Shown here one piece after another: positions 55,130 through 64,000 of a stretch of DNA of 64,000 nucleotides. Origin of the DNA: Anseranas semipalmata (Eukaryota > Chordata > Aves > Anseriformes > Anseranatidae); assembly GCA_013399115.1 (NCBI GenBank), contig VXAA01003176.1, forward strand, positions 495,104 through 559,103. Direction: 5' to 3'. The translations under genes were made by a program, and so were the position numbers. The first letter of the stretch is position 1. Each line of letters begins with the position of its first letter. Below the pieces are notes generated by a model. It did no database searches. It was not told where the DNA came from and saw nothing but the letters and a program-made list of their open reading frames with translations.

Positions 55130-55178
55130 CATCCCGCCCGGGGGCCCGGCCCCGGCGCCTCCGCAGCCTGCGCAGCAC

Positions 55179-55255
55179 NNNNNNNNNNNNNNNNNNNNNN
55201 NNNNNNNNNNNNNNNNNNNNNNNNNNNNNNNNNNNNNNNNNNNNNNNNNNNNNNN
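55179..55255. other. Assembly gap (77 N)
   Basis: Unresolved bases inside the CpG-rich block. Flanks are very GC-rich, the usual cause of dropout in short-read assemblies. Any reading frame drawn across it is unreliable, and part of the probable promoter/exon is missing. Confidence 0.99.
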
Positions 55256-55620
55256 GGGCAGAAGCGCCTCGGGCTGCGCGCTCCGCTCCGTTACACGGCA
55301 CCGCGCTCCCTCGGAGCCGGAGAAGCGATCTCACCGGGGGGGGTGCTTATTTTGGGAAGCCATGTTCGCGCTTTGCAGGGTAAGGCTGCAATTCTGCTTT
55401 TGGTTAGGCACGTCGAGAGGCACAAATCCGTTTTTCGGGACTTGTGAAGTAATCGCAATCTTGCGAACTCTCCGGGGTTCGCAGGCAAGCTTTCGCTGCT
55501 GCACGTAAAGAGCGGCTACATTTGGAGCAGCAGCCTTTGATCTTTAGCCCGTGCTGTGAATACAGCTACTCTGTGGCTCCCGTTTGGGGCTCGGACGTTA
55601 TCTCAGCCTACTGAGGTGAG

Positions 55621-58600
55621 AGCATCACTGCTCAAGGTGTAGCGACCAGCGCAGGGCTTCCCTTCAGCTTAGGTGGTCAGGCAGTTGCAGCCCAGCTTAT
55701 TAACTGTTTACAGCCATGCAGAAGTCATAAAAGACTCTTTTTTTTTTTTTTTTCCTATACACTCCAGTAATATAGGGGCAGAAGAGCTGTGTTTCATAGG
55801 GAGTTTCTGCATTTTGCTTTCTCCCTGTACATCTTTGTTTGTTTTTAAGGTAAAGACTTCCAAGACTGTAAGTTGTTCTCAGCAGTAAAGATTAATTGTC
55901 CTGTACAGGCACTCTGACACAGACTGAACAGACTGTACAGGCACCAGCCAGTCAGAGTTGACTTAATAGGTATTAATATTGTAGGATACAAGATCTTATC
56001 CATGAATAATCCTTAATATAAGCATCTCATCTAGCAGAAGGAAGATCTTCTGAAAGAGCAATTGCCTTCAGTGGAGAATGGTTGCCTACCTAACTTTTGT
56101 ATTCTTGAAAATTTCCCTTTAAATACATGAAGAAACAGAAACAGAAATAGCTAGTGTATTCATCCTCCTTAATTGTGGTTTATGGATTTTGTATTTTAAA
56201 CAATAGCTTTAAGCGGAATAAGGAGATGAATTTTAAGATTTTAAATATTAAACTAGCATATTTTAGGTTATCTGATATCTTTCATTCAGATAAACCTGAA
56301 AAATGTTTTAAGTTCTGTCTGCTACTCTCAGACCTTAGATCAACTGCAACTGAAAAGAACAACAAGAGCCACAGTATTCAAAGGGTGACATTAAGATGTA
56401 TCACAGATTAATGTGGTTTAAGGAGGCATAGTTTAATGTTTACTGAATTAAGCTGTTTCTTGCAGTAAATGTTCATATCCACCCTGGGTTCAGCCACAAA
56501 GCTGCAGTCCCTCCTGTGTTGTGCAGCTGAGCCTTCTGCCTCACGCATCCTACTGAAACGAAAGGAGACCTCAGCAAACCAGCCTGGAGCTCGCAGGGTG
56601 GGAGCTCGTACAGGTGGAGCTGAGCACAGTCCCAGGGAATGGGTGCAGACCAGCGATGCAGGAAGGGGAGCTCATTTGGTCTGAGGAAATCCTATTGACT
56701 GATTGATGTAGGAGATGAAAATAATCCAAACTTGGGAGTTGGCAGCTGAAAAATCTCTATCAGGTACCTTCAGATTGATTAAATTTGATCTTGAATACAG
56801 GCACATGAACACTTTGGCACTGTAGTGCATTGATTTTAGAAATATATTTCAATTATGAGGACAACGTTTTCAAAAGAGACTATATTACTTAATTCTATTC
56901 CCCACAGTGGGATTTTCAGGAACCCTCATTTCTCTGAAAGCTGAAACACATGCCACGTTGGAGTTGGCCAACCGATGGAGGAAGAGTGAGCGTATCACGA
57001 AAAAACAGAAGTAGCTGTTAAAAAATAAAAAGCAGGAAGATAATGCCAGTAAGTGCACAGATCCCTGTGAACTCATGGGTATGCTAATATGAGACTGGGG
57101 ACAGCAGATCAGTGATATGGGAGGCACACATTATTTCTTCGCATCTTTACTGCCAGTGACACTCAAGTTGGGTGAGCAATTGGTTCCTCTGAGCAGGAGA
57201 GCACGCTTGGAGAGTAACAGATCCACCTCGCAGTTTTTGACATTTTTTGGAGAAAAGTCTGCTTTCATTTCACACAACCAGAAATGAAAATAAAATCTCT
57301 TTGGGCATTTTGCAAAGAGAACTTCCGTCAGCACAGCAGTTTTCTGTTGAAACCAGCAGGCTGTAGTTTTATGCCCTCCCTCCCTCTTTCTCTCCGTCAG
57401 TCTGAAACAAACTGTGCCCACAGGTAGAGGTCGCAGGCAGTGGCTGCAGCACGCTGTGGATCCCCACGGTGCCCAGTGTCCAGTGACTGACCAGAGCGTG
57501 TTGTGGCTTCTCCCTCTGCTCCTTCCTGAGGGAAAGCAGGACATGTGATAGGGGAGATGGTGCCTACCCTGCTCTCGCCCAACACAGAAGGCAGCCGCAG
57601 CACTGGTAGGCCATAGCTGGTGGGCCCTGGCTGGACTTCAGAGGCACTCCTGCTAAACTTTGTCAGTATTGATGGGTCTTAGCAAAATATTTCTACTTCA
57701 ACAAAAACAGCATGCTCCATTTCTGTTTTTCAAGATTTATATTAAAAACATGATGAACATCTCTGCTAAAACCGTACTGCAAGATCTTTAAGTGAAGGCA
57801 GAAATCCAGAGAACCTGCCAACAATCTTTTAATTAAAATTTTAAGAAGCCAGTAAACATTCATTTAATAAATGTGTTCCAGTGTAATGACACACACAAAA
57901 TTTTGTTCCTTGGCCCTAGTCTTGGTATTACATCTATTGAATATAAATTCCTAGGAGAAAAAATAATTATGGTGTATCTGACTTGAGAGTCTCTTCCTTT
58001 TTACTTTAAGTCACCCAAAGGTGAAAGTGACAGTAGGAAATAACAGCAATACCACCAGATTGTTTCAATTCTCTTCATAGAGCTCATGAATAAGAATCAA
58101 GCAAAGCCAAGCAAAATTGAATGAAATTATACAGATTTCTCTTTAGACCATAACACATAGTTGGAATGAAATGGACTAATTAGAGAGTCTTTTCTACTAG
58201 CCGAGATGCCTGCCCTTTCTCAATGCACTGATCAACCTATGACATCTGATGAACCCTGTCAATGACAGCCAATACCACCAAAAACTCTAGGGAAGAAACT
58301 GCAGTTTGGGTACATAGATCAACAAAACTTTCACATGTACATAGCTGTCCTCGGAGGCCTACTATTTTAACTTAACTTACTATAACTTAAGCATCAGTGT
58401 GCGTTATCACTACTCGGTATGACCTCCAGACAGATAGGACTGACTACATGAGAGTTTAACCATTACTGAAAATACCTGCAGATACTCTAAAAGCAATCTT
58501 ATTCTTCCTAGAGAGAGGGAAACATTTGCAGTTTGTTTCTGCTTTACAGGTTAGTCCTTCAGCCTAGCATCTGTTAAAATAGAAGAAAATACAGAATGAT

Positions 58601-61250
58601 CTTTATTGGCAAAGAGTTACATATGTAGGCAAACGAAATAAATGAAAAGCTCCTTCCTTCAGAGTCTTCATCACTTCAAGAGCATTTTAAGAATTTGGGA
58701 ATTTTGTTTTAATATCAAGATGCTACTAGATTTCCTTCCCTCTTCCTTATTAGTCTTCCTGTTCTCGGGCAATGACTGGCTTGTTAGTAACCAAGATTTG
58801 GACAGATCTAGCTGTTGAGTAAAGCTTCATTTCCCTTTCTCAAGTAACTCCTGCTTGGTTTCAAATCAGCAAGCAGGCAATGGGATGCTCAACTCATAAC
58901 ACCCTCTTAGTCTGTACAGAATAGACACTGGAAAAGGAAGGCAAAAGGAAGGCAAGCAAAAAGAAAATTGTCTAGAATTACACCAATGGCTTTTTCATTA
59001 TTAACTCCTCAGTTATATGCAAGGGTTTTTCCTACATACTTCTCAGCTAAGATGAATGTTTTTGTGCAAAGATAATGGATTGTTCACCATGAAAACATTG
59101 GGCAGATGGTATTTAATACAGAAATGCAACGTACAGTTGAAATGGCTTTCATGAATCAAAAAAGAGTCTGCAGGTTACAGCTGCATGCACACTCCGAAAT
59201 CTGTGAAAGCATCAGTCATTAGCCAAACCTGCGCTTCCTCCATGCTGAATAAAGGCAAAAAAATGATAGAGGTATGACACATGAGGGATGTAATTCCATG
59301 AGACTGAGGTAGGGGTATGTATTTTATCCAAGGCAGAGATCTGCTCTGGTTTTCTCAGACAGAAATTATGTCGACTCACATTTAGAGAATAGAAGCAAAT
59401 TTCAGCTGATTGTGGAAGTCACTGTGGTCTGCAGATCATACTGTTTTCAGATGATTGCTAGCAACTCAGAGACATTGACCCGGAAAAGTCAAGTAAAAAA
59501 TTATTTAGTTTTTTAGCTAATAGTTGTATAAGGAGAATCCCACCAAAATGAAAACTTCTGATTATAAGTATTGAAATAGAGAGAGATTGGGTGACTTACA
59601 GAGTCTCTAGTCTGCTCCTTCGAAGTTGGTCTAGAGACAAGGGTAGTCTCAGATAATGTTGTTCATTTGTTATATGGGCTTTCTCCATTTCATGAGAGAC
59701 TGGGAAAAAGTAAACAGAAACGATTTGCATTAGTGCCACCCAGCTCATACAAGCACAATTGTAATATTTAGATTATCTAAATTCACATATTCAATGTTTA
59801 TGTCTATTTTAGATGTTCATAAAAAACACTTTAGCTCAATATTGTGAGAAGCTAGCAAGGCTAAGTTCTCCCCGGCGCATTAGTGAAGACATAAAAACTT
59901 GCAATATCTTATATTTTTTAAATAAGTATTTCTAATCTTACTTGAGAGTACATCACAACACATTGTCAGTGAATATTCTCAGGGTGTTATATGGTTTAAG
60001 TTCCCCTCTGGCACCTGACAGTAGGGACGTACATGTGGTGATGTGAAGGAAGGAGCACATCTGCAAGTGTAGAGGAAATCAATACTGTTGTGCTTTGAAG
60101 AAGTCTGCATGATACAGTCCACTGAGAATAGCTGCGTTCTTGAGGAGACCTGCCTTTTTTGGTTGCCAAATTTAGCCTTCTGCTCAAGTTACGTATTTTT
60201 TGGTTTTGTTTAGACCTTTTGCTTTCTCTTGCCTAATTTTTCTAAACGTGAAGCAATCTGGTACAGGACACTGGCACTTTGGGGAATTTTGACTTTGAAA
60301 CTTTAATACATGCAGGTTTTTCAAGTTAAACTGGAATTTCAAATTAAATTTTTTTGTCTTTCTCTTTCCTCTAAAATGAAGACTAATCACATGAAGATTC
60401 TGTACACAGAATGACTTTGTGCAGAGCTAGATTTCAATGTTAGATGTTTCTATGCTGAATACTTAGAAATTCTCTGAATTTTCAAATGATTGGGTGGGGC
60501 TTGCATACAGTTAACACTGGCCTCTCTGTATTATGTAAAATTACTTTGTTCAGCTGTTTTGGAGGCAGTTTTCCCTTCTGCCTGAGCAACACTTAAAGTA
60601 CGTTCAACACATAGTAGAAGATGGTTGGTATACACATGATGTTAGGAGTTCCATCTTGGAGCATTGACAGTAGATCTCCGTAGAAACTGATCATTTTTGA
60701 AAGCTCTTACCTATTTTGTGTCACTTTTCTACCAGCAAGGTAAGAAATACTACTGCAGTTGTTAACATATATCAAAACTTCATACATTTTCAGGTGCACT
60801 CATTATAGTTCGCTGCCATCTGATGACTAGGCACATGCCCAGATGGTGGTAGCAATTTCCTTACTCATATGAATGAGCTGTTATTCACATGAGTAATCTC
60901 CCCGACTCTAAATGGATTGCTTTTGTAGCTAACTGCTCCCTCATGGAAAGGCTGACAATATGGTCCATAGCAAAGCATAGCTAAAAGCCAGCTTCATAAT
61001 GCCGGTCCTCAAATTGTAATCATCCAGTATGAGCAGCCAGCTACTAGGCCTAGGTGTGCTGAATGCCACATGATAAAACCTACAAAACAAATCTGTGTTA
61101 ACTTGAAGTTATGCGGGATTTGCTTCACAGCAGAATTAATCTATTTGCATTAAGGTGATACAAGGTAAAATTATGTTTCTTTACAGTCTGCTTAACACCA
61201 GTATCATCTTTACTTCAGTTGGTAATTAATGCCTTTCTTGTTCTAAGCAG
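55621..61250 (+). other. NPY5R: Presumed NPY5R 5' intron
   Basis: A 5.6-kb AT-rich stretch between the CpG island and the NPY5R acceptor. I see poly-T at 55739-55754 and no recognisable gene or complete repeat. Moderately GC-rich patches occur at 56.47-56.69 kb and 57.13-57.64 kb, where short frames on either strand show no known domain. It may contain alternative exons or enhancers that cannot be recognised from one sequence. Confidence 0.4.
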
Positions 61251-61259
61251 GACTGTAAA
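61251..61259 (+). other. NPY5R: Acceptor and short 5' leader of the NPY5R coding exon
   Basis: The sequence CTTTCTTGTTCTAAGCAG ends at 61250, a good branch/pyrimidine/AG acceptor on the plus strand. The coding exon would begin at 61251 with 9 nt of leader before the ATG, so at least one upstream noncoding exon must exist. Y5 coding exons in other vertebrates are likewise preceded by noncoding exons. Confidence 0.6.
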
Positions 61260-62591
61260 ATGGATTTTGGATTCAAAGACCATAACAACAGGACACCCAC
61301 CAAGAACACTTCTGCTGCTACAAATAATTTTTCTGCCTGGAAAGACTACAAGAGCAGTGTCGATGACATACAGTACTTTCTTATTGGGCTATACACACTT
61401 ATAAGTCTGGCTGGCTTTGTGGGAAACCTGCTTATATTAATGGCTCTAACAAAACGCAAGCAGAAGACAATAATAAACATTCTCATTGGTAACTTGGCCT
61501 TTTCTGACATCTTAGTGGTGCTGTTTTGTTCTCCTTTCACGCTGACATCTGTCCTGCTTGACCAGTGGATGTTTGGCACTGTCATGTGCCATGTAATGCC
61601 CTTCCTCCAATGCGCATCCGTTCTAGTTTCAACTTTAATGTTAATATCTATTGCTGCAGTCAGATACCGTATGATAAAATATCCCCTCTCCAGCAATTTA
61701 ACAGCTAAACAAGGCTATTTCTTAATAGTAATCATTTGGGCCCTTGGTTGTACCATTTGCTCCCCTCTGCCAGTTTTCCACAAAATTGTGGACCTCAGCA
61801 AAACTCTGAATTTAGAGGCACTGGAGAACAGGCTCTTGTGTATTGAGTCATGGCCTTCTGACTCATACAGAATCGCCTTTACAATATCCTTACTGTTCAT
61901 GCAGTATATACTGCCACTGGTGTGTTTAACGGCTAGTCACACCAGTGTCTGCAGGAGCGTAGGTTCCAGGCTGTCCAACAAGGAAGACAAGTTCCAAGAA
62001 AACGAGATGATAAACCTCACTCTTCATTCATCTAAGAGCACGGGCACTCGGGCACAGCCCTCCAGCCATGCCAGGTGGAGCTGCACCTTGGTCAGAAAGC
62101 ACCACAGAAGATACAGCAAAAAGACTTCAAGCGTGATGCCAGCTATTTTAAGGCACCATCAGGATACTAATTTCAGAGACCTCCCAGAAACCTCTAGCAC
62201 AGAAAAAAGCCAGCTCTCTTCCTCCAGTAAATTCATCCCCGGGGTACCGATCTGTTTTGAGATGAAACCAGAAGAAAATACAGAGATCCAGGATATGATT
62301 ACGGTATCCCAATCCATCGTCAGAATTAAAACAAGATCTAGAAGAGTTTTTTGCAGACTGACAGTGCTAATCCTAGTTTTTGGTTTCAGTTGGATGCCTC
62401 TTCACCTTTTCCACATTGTGACGGATTTTAATGCCACTCTCATTTCTAACAGACATTTTAAATTAGTATATTGCATATGTCATTTACTGGGCATGATGTC
62501 CTGCTGCTTGAATCCCATCCTCTACGGGTTCCTTAACAACAGCATAAAAGCTGATTTAATGTCCCTTATTCCATGCTGCCAAATACCATGA
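61260..62591 (+). CDS. NPY5R: Neuropeptide Y receptor type 5
   Basis: Gi/o-coupled class A GPCR for neuropeptide Y and peptide YY, linked in vertebrates to feeding and seizure control. The 443-aa frame (human 445) is one uninterrupted coding exon. Visible features: N-terminal sequons N10, N16 and N23; TM1 about 38-62 with GN (55-56); TM2 LAFSD (79-83); disulfide pair C110/C194; VRY (134-136) in place of DRY, as is usual for Y5; TM4 with W160; TM5 about 205-226; a very long intracellular loop 3, about 227-365, the Y5 hallmark, rich in Ser and basic residues; TM6 FSWMP (376-380); D389 in the ligand-contact position; TM7 NPILY (418-422); a short cysteine-bearing tail. The ATG has A at -3 and G at +4 and follows an acceptor ending CAG at 61250 by 9 nt. 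Divergent to NPY1R. No frameshift or lost key residue. Confidence 0.98.
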   Translation: MDFGFKDHNNRTPTKNTSAATNNFSAWKDYKSSVDDIQYFLIGLYTLISLAGFVGNLLILMALTKRKQKTIINILIGNLAFSDILVVLFCSPFTLTSVLLDQWMFGTVMCHVMPFLQCASVLVSTLMLISIAAVRYRMIKYPLSSNLTAKQGYFLIVIIWALGCTICSPLPVFHKIVDLSKTLNLEALENRLLCIESWPSDSYRIAFTISLLFMQYILPLVCLTASHTSVCRSVGSRLSNKEDKFQENEMINLTLHSSKSTGTRAQPSSHARWSCTLVRKHHRRYSKKTSSVMPAILRHHQDTNFRDLPETSSTEKSQLSSSSKFIPGVPICFEMKPEENTEIQDMITVSQSIVRIKTRSRRVFCRLTVLILVFGFSWMPLHLFHIVTDFNATLISNRHFKLVYCICHLLGMMSCCLNPILYGFLNNSIKADLMSLIPCCQIP

Positions 62592-64000
62592 TTTTATGAG
62601 CCTCAAGATAAAATAAAATAAACAAAGGAGTTTTGCTTTCAAGCATACTAATGTGCATAGCTCTACCAACTAAATTAGTTAAGTTTAATTAGTCTGACTT
62701 GGTTGTGATTAGTAGCATCTCATGTGAATGGGTAGTTCTAAGGATGCATGTATTTCTTGCATTGGCCAAAAATATGTAAGTGTATTGTAATATTCTTCTT
62801 CTATCTGTTACACATAGGAAATCATACTCAGTGTACAAAACCAGAATACAATTTGCATTACCTGAACTACTGTCAATCTGTACTTTGGAAATATACAGAA
62901 TATATAATAAGTCATAAATGTAAGACTACTTAGACTTATCAGTATTAACTATCATATATCAAACTACAATAAAATACGTATCTTTTACTAACTTACTTGT
63001 TGAGACTACTTCAGTGCCAACTTTGACTGTTTTCTAAATTAAGAGAAAGTCTGTTTCTCGATGGGATTACGCAAGTATTTTTCCTTCACTCTAACTCATA
63101 CTTTGCAGTACCTTTGCACAATCCTTTGCTGCTGGTTCCCAGGTTGTCTTGTTCCCTGGAATGGGTTTGTGGGTAGTTATTATTATTGAGATTCTTTCCA
63201 TCTCACTCTGTTTACCCAGTACAACCTACCTCTGATTTCCTTAGCTGACTTTTACCGTGGCTTCTCATTTTATGGAATTTTCAGCCAGGCCTGAACTTAT
63301 CCATAGCTATGTCTTTGTTCTTGCACTGATGGCTCTCATGAACATACAGCAGATTTCTGATTAAGATAAGCCTTCGTTATCTAAGAAACTGATAGTGGAA
63401 AGAAAACAAAAATAGAAAGACAGCAGGATGTTTTTCCTTTGCCAGAAAGCAAAAGCTTACTGCGCTTCATCATAGATGACCCACTTGCTTTGGGTCAACA
63501 GCTTTAAGATACACCTGCCCATATGCACACGTCCATACATGCTTTCAGCCCCTACCTCCCTTCTCTTCTTTTCTTCTTTTTAACCAGACAGCTAATTTTC
63601 TTCCACATTTAAATCACATGCATCTTCCCTAAGAAAGTCATATTACATTTCATAGCACAAATGGAAAAGATATAGATACACATATACATACAGATATAGA
63701 TATTTAGGTATAGATAGATATATTTTAGGTATAGATATAGATAGATAGAGATATTTTTTTCTCCTGGGTTACTCTAATTTAATAACTCATCTCTGTCCTC
63801 AGGGTTCAGTAAACGTACAAAGCCTCTACCCTGAATTTTAAGCTGTAAAACTTCTCCCCAGGTGATTCTTTCTTTTTCTCAATTAAGATTCCCAATCTGG
63901 TAGGCTCTTTACATAGCCTTTACAGTCTGAGAAATAAAGTTATTATTTTTATAAATGGATGGCTCATTGTGCATTTTTTGCCTTGGGATACCTCCCTTCC
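62592..64000 (+). other. NPY5R: NPY5R 3' UTR and flank
   Basis: AT-rich noncoding sequence after the NPY5R TGA. AATAAA signals occur at 62612-62617 and 62617-62622 (only about 20 nt past the stop, probably too close to be the main site), 62968-62973 and 63933-63938. The 62968 signal would give a 3' UTR of about 400 nt. No other gene is visible up to the window edge. Confidence 0.45.
63669..63757 (+). repeat. Imperfect GATA/ATAG microsatellite
   Basis: Degenerate repeats of ATAGAT and GATA units with an internally repeated TTTAGGTATAGAT block, followed by a poly-T run. Simple-sequence DNA in the NPY5R 3' flank. Confidence 0.75.

Larger units (their letters stand above)
54900..55620. promoter_or_regulatory. 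NPY5R: CpG-island-like block, probable NPY5R promoter and first exon
   Basis: This is the most CpG-dense stretch of the intergenic region, with runs such as CCGCGCGGC and GGGCCCGGGC around 55030-55160, in otherwise AT-rich DNA. Plus-strand donors follow: GCAGG|GTAAGG (exon side ends 55379) and CTGAG|GTGAGA (exon side ends 55615). Either could end a noncoding NPY5R first exon to be joined to 61251. CpG islands often fire in both directions, so it could also serve distal NPY1R transcripts. It contains a (CAG)8 run and a 77-base gap. Confidence 0.5.

Noticed and set aside
54765..55508. 247-aa plus-strand frame across the CpG island
   Set aside because: Runs through the 77-N gap and simple repeats (GAAA, CAG); long only because GC-rich DNA lacks stops.

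Overview
The window is vertebrate nuclear DNA, almost certainly from a bird. The genes are spliced. The interspersed repeats are the CR1 LINE and ERVL-type LTRs that dominate avian genomes, and the two recognisable proteins read like avian neuropeptide Y receptors. The ERVL-type LTRs are ones I associate with neoavian (non-galliform) birds, but the species cannot be fixed from this sequence. It is a draft assembly: there is one 77-base run of N (55179-55255) and single N bases at 8007 and 28998.

Layout. 1-43.5 kb is a gene desert: AT-rich intergenic DNA with retroelement remnants (a possible LTR near 0.75-1.33 kb; ERVL-type LTR pieces near 1.4, 8.6-9.2 and 13.5-13.7 kb; a 1.5-kb antisense CR1 at 34.2-35.6 kb), a 340-base purine tract (7.7-8.0 kb) and several microsatellites. 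43.6-44.9 kb on the minus strand carries the complete coding region of NPY1R (385 aa) in two exons split by a 121-bp phase-0 intron, with the rest of exon 2 and candidate upstream noncoding exons at about 45.5 and 47.5 kb. 48-54 kb is intergenic DNA with a CR1 3' end and an ERVL-type LTR. 54.9-55.6 kb is a CpG-island-like block interrupted by the assembly gap. 61.26-62.59 kb on the plus strand carries the complete single-exon coding region of NPY5R (443 aa). The last 1.4 kb is its 3' flank.

How it works together. NPY1R and NPY5R are divergent, with start codons 16.4 kb apart. This matches the conserved vertebrate Y1-Y5 pair, in which the intergenic region holds the alternative promoters and 5' exons of both genes. 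Both products are Gi/o-coupled class A receptors for neuropeptide Y and peptide YY, with roles in appetite, vascular tone and seizure control. Splice signals suggest an NPY1R first exon ending at 47524, an NPY5R first exon in the 55-kb CpG island, and possible further minus-strand NPY1R exons near 54.1 kb and inside the NPY5R reading frame. No third protein-coding gene, RNA gene or CRISPR-like array was recognised. The most interesting content is the regulatory architecture between the two receptors, not an unknown gene system.
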